Source: CAG-390 sp045546615 (lineage in GTDB: Bacteria; Bacillota; Clostridia; Oscillospirales; CAG-272). From it: a DNA stretch of 64,000 bases. Location of the stretch: contig JAZQDD010000060.1 in NCBI GenBank assembly GCA_045546615.1, positions 1 to 64,000 on the forward strand, written 5' to 3'. Both the position numbers and the translations under genes were made by a program. Below are positions 9,398-19,100 of this stretch, piece by piece (the stretch's first letter is position 1; the number at the start of each line of letters is the position of its first letter). Under the pieces are notes generated by a model. It was not told the origin of the DNA, searched no databases, and saw only the letters and a program-made list of their open reading frames with translations.

Positions 9398-9428
9398 AAA
9401 AACCTCGTCTTCCCGACGAGGCTTTTTT
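9398..9428 (-). terminator. Riboswitch-controlled intrinsic terminator of metK
   Basis: On the minus strand GCCTCGTC pairs with GACGAGG around a GGGAA loop and is followed by TTTTTCTTTT, just before the metK ribosome-binding site. It sits directly after the SAM-I aptamer, as expected for the expression platform of an S-box switch. Confidence 0.9.
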
Positions 9429-9515
9429 ATCTCATCTGTCGGGATTTAGCACCTTGCCGCACGGCAGGTTGCTGCAACATCACAGGGCCAGTCCCTCCGT
9501 TGCTCTTGATAAGAA
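9426..9515 (-). ncRNA. SAM-I (S-box) riboswitch aptamer
   Basis: On the minus strand the leader shows the conserved S-box blocks in order: CTTATCAAGAG, GGAGGGACTGGCCC, GATGTTGCAGCAACC, AAGGTGCTAAATCC and the closing GATGAGATAA that pairs with the 5' CTTATC. This is the SAM-sensing RNA of methionine and SAM genes in Bacillota. It lies between a consensus promoter and the metK terminator. Confidence 0.95.
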
Positions 9516-9542
9516 ATATTTATTTCAGTTATTAAGTAATGC

Positions 9543-9571
9543 ATTATAACACATTTGAGTAATGATGTCAA
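9543..9571 (-). promoter_or_regulatory. Consensus promoter of metK leader
   Basis: On the minus strand TTGACA (9571-9566), a 17-base spacer and TATAAT (9548-9543); transcription would start about 20 bases before the S-box aptamer. Confidence 0.85.
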
Positions 9572-9586
9572 TACTTTTGACGAATT

Positions 9587-10429
9587 TTAGTCCTCGTCCA
9601 CTTCTTTTTTGATTTTGTTACAAAGGGCGTTGAAGCCAAAAGATGCAATTGCACCGCATACAATGCAAATAATGTAGACGATAATATCCCAAACATCAGT
9701 ATTGAACGGCGGAAGTATCATGATAGTCGTTGCAAGCACGAATCCCATTACTGCATGAGATGCTATCGAATGGTACTTATCAAAAAGTAATTTCATCATC
9801 CTTGAGAACAACAAAAGAGTCGCCAACATAGCTATGCCGAGAGGTATCAGAACACCGAAATCCAGATGTGATATACCATGCGACATTTGCTCGTATATTC
9901 CAAAGAAAAGCAGAAGCGTCGATGAACTAAAACCCGGGATTATAAAGCTAAGTCCCCAAAGCAAGCCGCAGATGAGCCAACCGACAAGGTTGGGTGCGAG
10001 CGTCAGTTGAAGGACGCTTTTGAAAAGATAGAATACCACCGAGATCGCAATAAAGCTTAGCGCCAAAGAAAGGATGGAAAACTTATTTCTCTTTTCCTCT
10101 CCCGCCTCGCGCCAAAGTTCGGGGATAGTTCCCGCTATCAGACCTACAAATACGCAAAGAACAACAGCCTCATTCCATTTAAGCAACTGCTCGGTTATCC
10201 CGGCAAAGCCGACAAAGCCAAGCACGCCGCCTATTCCTATAAATATCAGCATTTTCCAATGCTTTTTAACACCCTTGAAGGGATTTGAGAGAACCTCGAT
10301 CATGGGATCGTAAATACCGAATGCGTAGCAAAGCGTTCCGCCGCTTACTCCCGGCAATATCGCACCGAGCCCCACTATGAAGCCCTGCACCACCCACAAT
10401 ATCGCTTTTATCGCAAAATTCTTTTTCAT
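9587..10429 (-). CDS. DUF368-family polytopic membrane protein (undecaprenyl-phosphate translocase family)
   Basis: A 280-residue membrane protein with about eight hydrophobic segments. The two half-repeats typical of DUF368 are visible: PGVSGGT near residue 26 in the first half and IPGFSSST near residue 165 in the second. DUF368 proteins (PopT) have been shown to help recycle undecaprenyl phosphate, the lipid carrier for wall polymers, across the membrane; assignment here rests on family similarity. AAGGA precedes the ATG at 10429. The gene follows the FMN-riboswitch-controlled ECF S-component gene by 70 bases on the same strand with no clear terminator between, so it may be co-transcribed with it. 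Confidence 0.85.
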   Translation of the reverse strand: MKKNFAIKAILWVVQGFIVGLGAILPGVSGGTLCYAFGIYDPMIEVLSNPFKGVKKHWKMLIFIGIGGVLGFVGFAGITEQLLKWNEAVVLCVFVGLIAGTIPELWREAGEEKRNKFSILSLALSFIAISVVFYLFKSVLQLTLAPNLVGWLICGLLWGLSFIIPGFSSSTLLLFFGIYEQMSHGISHLDFGVLIPLGIAMLATLLLFSRMMKLLFDKYHSIASHAVMGFVLATTIMILPPFNTDVWDIIVYIICIVCGAIASFGFNALCNKIKKEVDED

Positions 10430-10499
10430 TTCAAAAATTCCTTTTATTGACGTTTAATGCATCAATATTTATTAAAATTCAGCACTTTTAAATTCAGAA

Positions 10500-11186
10500 T
10501 CAAATAAAACTTATGTTACCATTCATAAAATATATCATTGCCAGCACACAGCCTACGGCAACGGCGGTAGCGCCGCACAGCACCGCAATGCTCTTGGCAT
10601 TCATTCGATATCCCTCTGCTCCCGCCGCAAGCTCCTTTGCAGGAATAACCTTCGCCTTGCGAAGTGCGGTAACTATGGGTTTATAAAATGCCAACACAAG
10701 CGCCGCATTAAGCAACGCTTTGATCATATTAAAGGGCAAAAGCAGCGTAGGAATAAGCCCCTTCACCACCTCGACCGTTGTTTTCATGTAAATAGGGGTT
10801 ATGATAAGATTCATTGCCATCATAACTCCCGTGAAGATAACGACCGCAAGACCAAGACCGAGGATCGCTCCCCACATTTTTCTAACTCGGCGGTAAACTC
10901 CGCCCGCCACTGCGGCAAAGACCGCCGTGGATATAAAATTCATAAGCCAACCCCAAAAGGCAGTATCGCTTATCGTGATACCCTCAATAGTCGAAACGGC
11001 AAGTGCAATTGCCGTTGAGGGCAAAACGCCAAAGATCATAGCCGCGATGCAAACCACCGCATCCTTGGCATCAAAGGTCAAAAATGACACCTTGATATGA
11101 AAAATCAAAGTAACGGCATACGCCAAAGCGCAAAAAAGCGCAAGCGCGGCAAGAAGCCGCAAATGTTTTCTGTTATTTTTAGCCAT
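10500..11186 (-). CDS. ribU: ECF transporter S component, probably riboflavin-specific (RibU-like)
   Basis: A 228-residue membrane protein with about six transmembrane segments, the size and layout of ECF S components that bind a vitamin and dock onto a shared energising module. The assignment to riboflavin comes from the FMN riboswitch in the leader (11215-11362) and from segments such as VSFLTFDAKDAVVCIAA and the SIVEG-like STIEGITISD block that resemble RibU. The start at 11186 follows GGGGAAAATT; longer readings begin inside the riboswitch. The energising genes ecfA and ecfT are not in the window. The ribosome-binding GGGG can pair with CCCC at 11206-11209, which suggests control of translation by the leader. 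Confidence 0.85.
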   Translation of the reverse strand: MAKNNRKHLRLLAALALFCALAYAVTLIFHIKVSFLTFDAKDAVVCIAAMIFGVLPSTAIALAVSTIEGITISDTAFWGWLMNFISTAVFAAVAGGVYRRVRKMWGAILGLGLAVVIFTGVMMAMNLIITPIYMKTTVEVVKGLIPTLLLPFNMIKALLNAALVLAFYKPIVTALRKAKVIPAKELAAGAEGYRMNAKSIAVLCGATAVAVGCVLAMIYFMNGNISFI

Positions 11187-11214
11187 AATTTTCCCCATTT
11201 CTACGGGGGAGAAC

Positions 11215-11362
11215 ATCTTCTCCCATCCCGACTTTATAGCAAGATATGCTATTTTTCACGGTCGGTGCAGGATTCTCACCTGCTCAACCAACATTTTGTC
11301 GGTTCGCGGACTAAGCACTTATGCAATACCGCCGGTACGGAATTTCACCGATCCCCAAAGAT
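11215..11362 (-). ncRNA. FMN riboswitch (RFN element)
   Basis: On the minus strand all conserved RFN blocks are present: ATCTTTGGGG, GGTGAAATTCCGTACCGGCG, AGTCCGCGAACC, a GAGCAGGTGAGAATCCTG stem, CACCGACCGT and the closing GTCGGGATGGGAGAAGAT. The closing GAAGAT pairs with the opening ATCTT to form P1. Directly after it come two mutually exclusive hairpins that involve the ribosome-binding site of the RibU-like gene. Confidence 0.96.
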
Positions 11363-11371
11363 ATTTAAACA

Positions 11372-11401
11372 AAATCGGACGCGCCGAAGCGCGTCCGATT
11401 T
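11372..11401 (-). terminator. Terminator after tuf
   Basis: AAATCGGACGCGC pairs with GCGCGTCCGATTT around a TTCG loop on the minus strand, followed by TGTTTAAAT. It lies between the tuf stop and the FMN riboswitch. Confidence 0.88.
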
Positions 11402-11423
11402 ATAATGTTAAAGTAATTATAAA

Positions 11424-12629
11424 TTACTCAACGATCTCGGAAACAACGCCCGAACCAACGGTTCTGCCGCCCTCACGGATAGCAAAACGGAGACCCTTCT
11501 CGCAAGCGATGGGGGTGATAAGCTCTACGTTGAAGGTTACGTTGTCGCCGGGACGGCACATCTCAACGTCAGCGGGAAGCTCAATGCTACCGGTAACGTC
11601 GGTGGTTCTGAAGTAGAACTGAGGTCTGTAACCGGTTACGAAGGGCTTCTTACGGCCGCCTTCCTTCTCGGTAAGAACGTAAACCTGTCCTGCGAACTTG
11701 GTGTGGGGGTTGATGGAGCCGGGCTTGCAGAGAACCTGTCCGCGCTCGATCTCGTCCTTAGCTACACCACGGAGGAGGCAACCGATGTTATCGCCGGCCT
11801 CTGCCTGAGGAAGGAGCTTGTGGAACATCTCAACACCGGTAACAACAACGCTTCTCATCTCGTCGGAAAGACCAACGATCTGAACGCTATCGCCTACCTT
11901 AACGGTACCACGCTCTACACGACCGGTAGCAACGGTACCACGGCCGGAGATGGAGAATACGTCCTCGACGGGCATAAGGAAGCCAAGGTCTGCCTTACGC
12001 TCAGGAGTAGGAATATAGCTGTCAACTGCAGCCATGAGCTCCTTGATGGGAGCGTACTCAGCAGAGTTTACGTCGGTGCTAGCAGACTCAAGAGCGCTAC
12101 GAGCGGAACCGCGGATGATCGGAATATCGTCACCGGGGAACTCGTACTCGGAGAGGAGGTCACGAACTTCCATCTCTACGAGATCGAGAAGCTCATCGTC
12201 ATCAACGAGGTCGGTCTTGTTCATGAAAACAACGATTGCGGGAACGCCAACCTGACGAGCGAGCAGAACGTGCTCGCGGGTCTGCTGGAGAGGACCGTCG
12301 GTACCTGCAACAACGAGGATTGCGCCATCCATCTGTGCAGCACCGGTGATCATGTTCTTAACATAGTCAGCGTGGCCGGGGCAGTCAACGTGAGCGTAGT
12401 GACGGTTCTCAGTCTCATACTCAACGTGACGGGTGTTAATTGTGATACCTCTTGCTCTCTCCTCGGGAGCGTTGTCGATCTGGTCGTATGCCATGAACTC
12501 AACGTTGCCTGCGGTAAGGGAGAGATACTTGGTGATAGCTGCGGTAAGAGTGGTCTTGCCATGGTCAACGTGACCGATGGTACCAATGTTTACGTGGGGT
12601 TTGGTGCGTTCAAACGTAGCCTTTGCCAT
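11424..12629 (-). CDS. tuf: Elongation factor Tu
   Basis: A 401-residue translational GTPase that delivers aminoacyl-tRNA to the ribosome. G motifs are intact: GHVDHGKT near residue 19, the switch I region GITINTRHVEY, DCPGHADYVKNM, and NKTD near 136. Domain II and III blocks (RGTVATGRVERG, FRTTDVTGSI, IREGGRTVGSG) are complete and the length is standard. GGAGG precedes the start. It is the last gene of the rpsL-rpsG-fusA-tuf block, 52 bases after fusA, and is followed by a strong UUCG-loop terminator. Confidence 0.98.
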   Translation of the reverse strand: MAKATFERTKPHVNIGTIGHVDHGKTTLTAAITKYLSLTAGNVEFMAYDQIDNAPEERARGITINTRHVEYETENRHYAHVDCPGHADYVKNMITGAAQMDGAILVVAGTDGPLQQTREHVLLARQVGVPAIVVFMNKTDLVDDDELLDLVEMEVRDLLSEYEFPGDDIPIIRGSARSALESASTDVNSAEYAPIKELMAAVDSYIPTPERKADLGFLMPVEDVFSISGRGTVATGRVERGTVKVGDSVQIVGLSDEMRSVVVTGVEMFHKLLPQAEAGDNIGCLLRGVAKDEIERGQVLCKPGSINPHTKFAGQVYVLTEKEGGRKKPFVTGYRPQFYFRTTDVTGSIELPADVEMCRPGDNVTFNVELITPIACEKGLRFAIREGGRTVGSGVVSEIVE

Positions 12630-12681
12630 TTGGAATTTCCTCCATATAAATTGATTTTTTGATTTTTATTTAAACAAACAA

Positions 12682-14766
12682 TTAGTTTGTCTTGGAACGG
12701 GAGGTAACTATACCCTCCTGTATGCTCTTGGGAACCTGAGCAAAGTTGTGCGGCTCCATAGAATAGAGCGCACGTCCCTGAGACTTGGAACGCAAGTCAG
12801 TAGCGTATCCGAACATTTCGGACAGCGGAACGTCTGCAATGATCTCGGTAGTACCCTTGCCGTCGTCAGTCATAGACTGAATTGCACCGCGGCGAGAGTT
12901 AAAGTCACCAATTACGTCACCAAGGTAATCGTTGGGCGTAATGGTAGTAACTTTCATGATAGGCTCGGTAAGCACGGGGTCTGCCTTTCTCATAGCTTCC
13001 TTGAACGCCATAGAACCTGCGATCTTGAACGCCATTTCAGAGGAGTCGACCTCGTGATATGAACCGTCATAAAGTGTAACCTTTATGTCAACTACATTGT
13101 AACCTGCAAGAACACCGCACTGCATTGCGCTCTGGATGCCGTGATTTACAGGCTCGATGAATTCCTTGGGTATTGCGCCGCCGGTAACAGAGTTTACAAA
13201 TTCGTAGCCTGCGCCGGGCTCGTTAGGCTCAACGATAAGTTTAACGTGAGCATACTGACCGGAACCACCGGACTGCTTCTTGTACTTGCACTCGTGATCG
13301 ACCTGCTTGCGAATAGTCTCCTTATAGGCAACCTGAGGTGCGCCTATATTTGCCTCTACCTTAAACTCGCGCAGAAGTCTGTCGACGATGATCTCAAGGT
13401 GAAGCTCGCCCATACCTGCGATGATGGTCTGACCCGTATCATCGTCGGTGTAGGTACGGAAAGTGGGGTCCTCCTCAGCCAGTTTTGCAAGAGCAATGCC
13501 CATCTTCTCAAGTCCCGCACGGGTCTTGGGCTCGATAGCAACTCTGATAACAGGCTCGGGGAATTCCATAGATTCAAGAATGATGGGGTTCTTCTCGTCG
13601 CAGAGAGAATCACCGGTTCCGGTGTTCTTTACGGAAACTACCGCTGCGATATCGCCCGCGTAAACGACGTCGATATCCTTACGGGAGTTTGCGTGCATCT
13701 GAACGATTCTTCCCATTCTTTCCTTTTTACCCTTGCTGGCGTTCCAAACGGTATCGCCTGCGTGGATAGATCCCGAATATACGCGGAAGAAGCAGAGCTT
13801 TCCAACGAAGGGGTCAGTTGCGATCTTGAATGCAAGAGCTGCAAACGGAGCTTCGTCGCTGGAAGGACGGCTGTCCTCGTCGCCGGTGTCGGGATCAATA
13901 CCCGTGATGTTAGGAACATCAACGGGAGAAGGCAGGTAATCAACGATAGCATCAAGAAGCTTCTGTACGCCCTTGTTCTTGAAGGACGTTCCGCAAACTA
14001 CGGGAACCATGTGGTTCTGGATAGTTGCCTTACGCATAGCTACTCTCAATTCATCGTTAGTGATCTCCTCGCCCTCGAGGTACTTGTCCATAAGGACGTC
14101 GTCTACCTCTGCGGCTGCCTCTACCATAGCTTCACGGTAGAGTTTAGCATCGTCGAGCATATCCTCGGGGATGGGCTCAACTCTCATATCGGTACCGTTA
14201 TCGTTATAGTAAACGGTAGCCTCCATGTTAATAAGGTCAATGATACCGCGGAAACCGTCCTCTTTGCCAATAGGAAGCTGAATCGGAACCGCATTTGCGC
14301 CCAAACGCTCCTTCATCATATCTACAACACGGTAGAAATCCGCACCGGTTATATCCATCTTATTGACATAGGCAAGACGAGGCACGCTGTACTTGGTTGC
14401 CTGTCTCCAAACGGTTTCAGACTGAGGCTCAACGCCTCCCTTTGCGCAAAATACCGCAACTGCACCGTCAAGAACTCTGAGCGAACGCTCTACCTCCACA
14501 GTAAAGTCAACGTGACCGGGGGTATCAATGATGTTTATGCGATTGCCTCTCCAATGGCAAGTGGTTGCAGCGGAGGTGATGGTTATTCCCCTCTCCTTCT
14601 CCTGCTCCATCCAGTCCATCGTAGCATCGCCATCGTGTGTCTCACCAAGCTTGTGGTTGACACCTGTATAGAACAAAATTCTTTCGCTGGTGGTAGTCTT
14701 TCCGGCATCGATGTGAGCCATGATACCGATATTACGAGTACACTCAAGCGAATATTCTCTTGGCAT
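12682..14766 (-). CDS. fusA: Elongation factor G
   Basis: A 694-residue translocase GTPase. The G domain has AHIDAGKTTTSERIL near residue 17, DTPGHVDFTVEVERSL near 83 and NKMD near 137; the later domains include YRMTVT-equivalent positions and the C-terminal block YATDLRSKSQGRA. Length is standard for EF-G, which moves tRNAs and mRNA through the ribosome and with RRF recycles ribosomes. It follows rpsG and precedes tuf in the classic str operon order. GGAGACC lies upstream of the ATG. Confidence 0.98.
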   Translation of the reverse strand: MPREYSLECTRNIGIMAHIDAGKTTTSERILFYTGVNHKLGETHDGDATMDWMEQEKERGITITSAATTCHWRGNRINIIDTPGHVDFTVEVERSLRVLDGAVAVFCAKGGVEPQSETVWRQATKYSVPRLAYVNKMDITGADFYRVVDMMKERLGANAVPIQLPIGKEDGFRGIIDLINMEATVYYNDNGTDMRVEPIPEDMLDDAKLYREAMVEAAAEVDDVLMDKYLEGEEITNDELRVAMRKATIQNHMVPVVCGTSFKNKGVQKLLDAIVDYLPSPVDVPNITGIDPDTGDEDSRPSSDEAPFAALAFKIATDPFVGKLCFFRVYSGSIHAGDTVWNASKGKKERMGRIVQMHANSRKDIDVVYAGDIAAVVSVKNTGTGDSLCDEKNPIILESMEFPEPVIRVAIEPKTRAGLEKMGIALAKLAEEDPTFRTYTDDDTGQTIIAGMGELHLEIIVDRLLREFKVEANIGAPQVAYKETIRKQVDHECKYKKQSGGSGQYAHVKLIVEPNEPGAGYEFVNSVTGGAIPKEFIEPVNHGIQSAMQCGVLAGYNVVDIKVTLYDGSYHEVDSSEMAFKIAGSMAFKEAMRKADPVLTEPIMKVTTITPNDYLGDVIGDFNSRRGAIQSMTDDGKGTTEIIADVPLSEMFGYATDLRSKSQGRALYSMEPHNFAQVPKSIQEGIVTSRSKTN

Positions 14767-14825
14767 AAACTTCAGGTCTCCTTAACTATTTTCTACTTTT
14801 AAAAGATATATTTGCTGTTAGCAAA

Positions 14826-15296
14826 TTAATATCTGTAGTGTGCAAACGCCTTGTTTGCCTCTGCCATACGGTGAGTCTCTTCTTTCTTCTTGAACGCTCC
14901 GCCGGCATTGTTCGCTGCATCGATTATCTCGGCTGCAAGACGGTCTGCCATAGTACGCTCACCGCGCTTTCTGGCAAAAGTTACCATCCAGCGAAGACCC
15001 AGAGTCTGACGTCTGTCTGCTCTTACTTCCAGCGGTACCTGATAGGTAGAACCACCTACACGGCGAGCCTTAACCTCAAGTACGGGCATTACGTTTTCAA
15101 GAGCTTCAACAAAAGCTTCGAGTCCATTCTTACCAGTCTTCGCTTCAACGCTTGCAAAAGCGTCGTAAACGATCTTCTGGGCGACTCCCTTCTTACCGTC
15201 GAGCATTACGTTGTTGATAAGCTTTGTTACAAGCTTAGACTTGTAAAGCGGATCCGGCAGAACATCTCTCTTGGATATACGACCTCTTCTCGGCAC
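14826..15296 (-). CDS. rpsG: 30S ribosomal protein S7 (GTG start)
   Basis: A 156-residue S7, the exact family length when read from the GTG at 15296. The N-terminus PRRGRISKRDVLPDP and the block LGLRWMVTFARKRGERTM are diagnostic. A longer reading from 15314 would add six residues but would include the AAGGAGG site that lies eight bases before the GTG, so the GTG is the likely start. S7 nucleates assembly of the 30S head and in many bacteria represses its own operon by binding the S12-S7 intergenic RNA, which here is about 150 bases (15297-15444). Confidence 0.97.
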   Translation of the reverse strand: MPRRGRISKRDVLPDPLYKSKLVTKLINNVMLDGKKGVAQKIVYDAFASVEAKTGKNGLEAFVEALENVMPVLEVKARRVGGSTYQVPLEVRADRRQTLGLRWMVTFARKRGERTMADRLAAEIIDAANNAGGAFKKKEETHRMAEANKAFAHYRY

Positions 15297-15444
15297 TGTA
15301 CTTCCCTCCTTCATTAAATTTGAATGAAATCATAGGTACTCAAAAGCATATCTCCTGTTGGCGCGAGCCGCGTTTTCCCCTGTATATAAACAAAACGGAA
15401 ATCCGTGACAAGCTAAAAACATGCTGCATACCTTTTCCCGAATA

Positions 15445-15867
15445 TTACTTCTTTGAAGCCTTCGGGAGCTTTGTTCCGTACTTGGAACGGGCTTGCTTGC
15501 GGGCTGCAACTCCCTGAGCGTCGAGCGTACCGCGAATAATGTGGTAACGTACACCGGGAAGGTCGCGCACTCTTCCGCCTCTGATGAGAACTACAGAGTG
15601 TTCCTGCAAATTGTGTCCCTCACCGGGAATGTAGGTCGTAGCCTCAAGACCGTTGGTAAGACGTACTCTGGCGATCTTACGAAGTGCAGAGTTAGGCTTC
15701 TTCGGGCTGGTAGTAGTTACCTTGGTGCATACGCCGCGCTTCTGGGGTGAAGGCAGATCAGTGGCTACATTGTCGATGGTGTTAAAGCCCTTCTGAAGCA
15801 CAGGTGCTTTGGACTTATAAACCTTATCGGTGCGTCCCTGTCTGACAAGCTGGTTAAAGGTTGGCAT
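15445..15867 (-). CDS. rpsL: 30S ribosomal protein S12
   Basis: A 140-residue S12 starting MPTFNQLVRQGR, with the decoding-centre loops KKPNSALRK and PGEGHNLQEHS. The lysine and proline positions where streptomycin resistance mutations arise (TTTSPKKPNSALRK and LIRGGRVRDLPG regions) carry the usual wild-type residues, so a drug-sensitive genotype is inferred. First gene of the str operon here, with its own consensus promoter at 15992-16020 and a leader of about 118 bases. Confidence 0.97.
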   Translation of the reverse strand: MPTFNQLVRQGRTDKVYKSKAPVLQKGFNTIDNVATDLPSPQKRGVCTKVTTTSPKKPNSALRKIARVRLTNGLEATTYIPGEGHNLQEHSVVLIRGGRVRDLPGVRYHIIRGTLDAQGVAARKQARSKYGTKLPKASKK

Positions 15868-15991
15868 TCCTCTTCTTTTCCTCCTTCTTTTCGTATTGTT
15901 TATATACAGAACGCAGCACTATCTGCGCCGCGATGCTGTTTTTTTCCTTTGCCGCCGCTATAGACGCTATTATCACGGCAAATTTCATATT

Positions 15992-16020
15992 ATTATATCA
16001 TTTTCCCGTCAATTTGTCAA
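15992..16020 (-). promoter_or_regulatory. Consensus promoter of rpsL-rpsG-fusA-tuf
   Basis: On the minus strand TTGACA (16020-16015), exactly 17 bases, and TATAAT (15997-15992). This gives the translation-factor block transcription independent of rpoBC. The 301-base gap between rpoC and rpsL holds this promoter, the leader and the hairpin at 16122-16153. Confidence 0.88.
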
Positions 16021-16121
16021 TAATCACAAACTTCGAGATAAATTTTCTCCATTTCGCACAAATTATATGTGTGTTTTTTGGTGGTTATGTTTATTTTGCA
16101 CATATTCGACAAAACAACTCG

Positions 16122-16153
16122 GGGGTGCGCCGCAAGAAAATGCGGCGCACCCC
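16122..16153 (-). terminator. Strong hairpin after rpoC
   Basis: A 13-bp perfect stem (GGGGTGCGCCGCA with TGCGGCGCACCCC) starts 16 bases after the rpoC stop. The T-run on the minus strand is weak (CGAGTTGTTTTG), so it may terminate only partly. Confidence 0.65.
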
Positions 16154-16168
16154 ATTATTTTTACAGAT

Positions 16169-19100
16169 TTAAGCCTCAACGCCGACTTCCGCGGCATCTA
16201 CAACCGTCTCTGCCTGTGCTGATTCGTCATCCTCAACGGGATCTTCAGCCTCGCTGACAGTATCTACAACATCAACGGTGTTGTAGCAAGCCATACCGGT
16301 ACCTGCGGGGATGAGCTTACCTATGATAACGTTCTCCTTAAGTCCGAGCAGGTTATCCACCTTACCCTTTATCGCAGCCTCGGTAAGAACCTTGGTGGTC
16401 TCCTGGAAGGATGCGGCGGACAGGAAGGAGTCGGTCTGGAGAGCTGCCTTCGAGATACCGAGAAGCACGGGGATTCCCACAGCCTCTTTGAGTCCCTCCT
16501 CACCGTTTGCAATTCGTGCGCGGACCTGCGCGTTCTCATCCTCAAACTCGTTGATAGAAACGAGCGAGCCGAGCAGGAGGTTGGTATCACCGCTGTCCTC
16601 GATGCGGCGCTTGCGCGTCATCTGGCGTGCGATGACCTCGATGTGCTTATCGTTAATGCTAACCGACTGTGCGCGGTAAGCTTTCTGTATCTCGCTGATG
16701 ATATAGTCGTATACGGCATCAGCGCCCATATACGCCATAATATCGGCAGGTGCCTTTGAACCCTCGGTGATAGCGTCGCCGCGCTTGATAGCAGCACCGC
16801 TCTCAACGATTATACGGCGTCCGTAGGGGATCTGATACTTGGTGCTTTCGCCCGTTTCCTCGGACTTTATGATAACGTCCTGAATGTTGGGGTTAGCATC
16901 GTCGGGCTGAACGTGAGCAATTCCGTCAACTGCGGAAAGAATAGCGGGCTTCTTGGGCGTTCTCGCCTCAAACAGCTCTTCAACGCGGGGAAGACCCTGA
17001 GTAATATCCGAGCCCGCAACACCACCCGTGTGGAAGGTTCTCATCGTAAGCTGAGTACCGGGCTCACCGATGGACTGAGCAGCGAGGATACCTACCGCCT
17101 CACCTACGTTTACCTTCTTGCCGCTGGCAAGGTCAGCTCCGTAGCAATGTGCGCACACGCCGTGTCTTGCGTGGCACTGGATAACTGTTCTGATGCAGAC
17201 CTCCTCGATACCTGCGGCAACGATCTTCTTTGCCATCTTCTCATCCATGAGGGTATCATCGGGAACGATGATCTCGCCCGTCTTGGGATCTACAACGTCA
17301 CCGAGAGTGTATCTGCCGACAAGTCTGTCTGCCAAAGGCTCGATGGGCTTGTCAGCGCCGGGCTCGGTGATGGCGCGGACATACGCGCCTGTCTGGGTAT
17401 CGCACTTTTCCTCGCGAACGATAACGTCCTGCGATACGTCAACGAGACGGCGGGTAAGGTAACCCGAGTCTGCGGTACGAAGTGCGGTATCCGAAAGGGA
17501 TTTACGAGAGGAACGAGCACCCATAAAGTACTCGAATATCTTCATTCCTTCACGGAAGTTAGACTTGATCGGGATCTCCATCGTCTTACCGTTGGTAGCA
17601 AACATAGGTCCGCGCATACCGGCAAGCTGACGCATCTGGGTGATAGATCCACGCGCTCCCGAATCCGACATTATCTTGATCGGGTTGTAGGTGGAGAAGC
17701 CCTTCTGCAGAGCCGCGGTAACGTCGCTTGTGGTCTTGTTCCAAAGCGCAATGACCTTGTCGTATCTCTCCTCCTCGGAGAGCATACCTCTTGCGTAATA
17801 CTTGCCTATCTTGACGACCTCTGCCTCTGCCTCGCTTACGAGAGCCTTCTTTTCCTCGGGAATGGTCATATCGTATACCGAGATGGAGAAGGATGCACGA
17901 GTGGAGTACTTGTAGCCCGTTTCCTTGATAGCGTCAAGCATTTCGGCAGTGGTTGCCGATGTGTGTCTTGCGATGCAGGCGTTGATGATCTGACCAAGCT
18001 CTTTCTTGGTAATGATAGAAGCTATCTCAAGATCAAACTTATTCTCATCGCGGCTTCTGTCAACAAAGCCGAGATCCTGCGGTATATTGCTGTTGAAGAT
18101 AATTCTTCCGAGAGTAACGGCATCCTTACCGGTATTAACTCTACCGATCTGCTCCTTATCATCAGTCATATCGGGACGGATAAGACCGATTATTCTCGAC
18201 TCACCGTCCTTTGTCATACGAACGGCGATAGGAGCGTGCAGACCGATCTGACCGTTGGCGTAAGCCATGGTAGCCTCGTCAACGTCACGGAAAATTCTTC
18301 CGCAGCCGGGCTCATCGGTTCTTACGATAGAGAGGTAGTAAGAACCAAGGATCATATCCTGAGTAGGAACGGTAACTGCTCTACCGTCTGCGGGCTTTAG
18401 CAGGTTGTTAGCGGAAAGCATAAGGAAGCGAGCCTCCGCCTGCGCCTCTGCGGACAGAGGAACGTGTACAGGCATCTGGTCGCCGTCGAAGTCGGCGTTG
18501 AATGCGGTACATACCAGCGGGTGGAGCTTGATAGCTCTGCCCTCTACGAGCACGGGCTCAAACGCCTGAATGGACAGACGGTGGAGCGTAGGTGCACGGT
18601 TGAGAAGCACGGGATGCTCCTTGATAACGTTTTCAAGTGCGTCCCAGACCTCATCGTTGCTGACCTGAGCGCGGTCTATCTTCTTTTGTGCTTCCTTGAC
18701 GTTCGTAGCCTTGCCCATCTCAACGAGTCTCTTTACCACGAAGGGCTTGAAGAGCTCAAGCGCCATTTCCTTGGGCAGACCGCACTGATAGATCTTGAGC
18801 GAAGGACCTACGACGATAACGGAACGTCCAGAGTAGTCAACACGCTTACCAAGCAGGTTCTGACGGAAGCGTCCCTGCTTACCGCGGAGCATCTCGGAAA
18901 GAGACTTAAGCGCACGGTTGGAAGGACCTGTTACGGGCTTGCCGCGGCGGCCGTTATCGATGAGAGCGTCGACCGCTTCCTGAAGCATACGCTTCTCGTT
19001 GCGGATAACGATCTCGGGGGTGTGGATCTCTATGAGCTTTTTCAGACGGTTGTTACGGCTGATAACTCGGCGGTAAAGCTCGTTAAGATCGGAAGATGCA

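Noticed and set aside
13141..14802. Long plus-strand frame of 553 codons opposite fusA
   Set aside because: Shadow of the strongly biased fusA codons on the other strand; no ribosome-binding site and no known domain.
15857..15988. Open frame MKFAVIIASIAAAKEKN... in the rpsL leader, overlapping the rpsL start
   Set aside because: Its ATG lies only a few bases after the -10 box, before the likely transcription start, and it has no ribosome-binding site.
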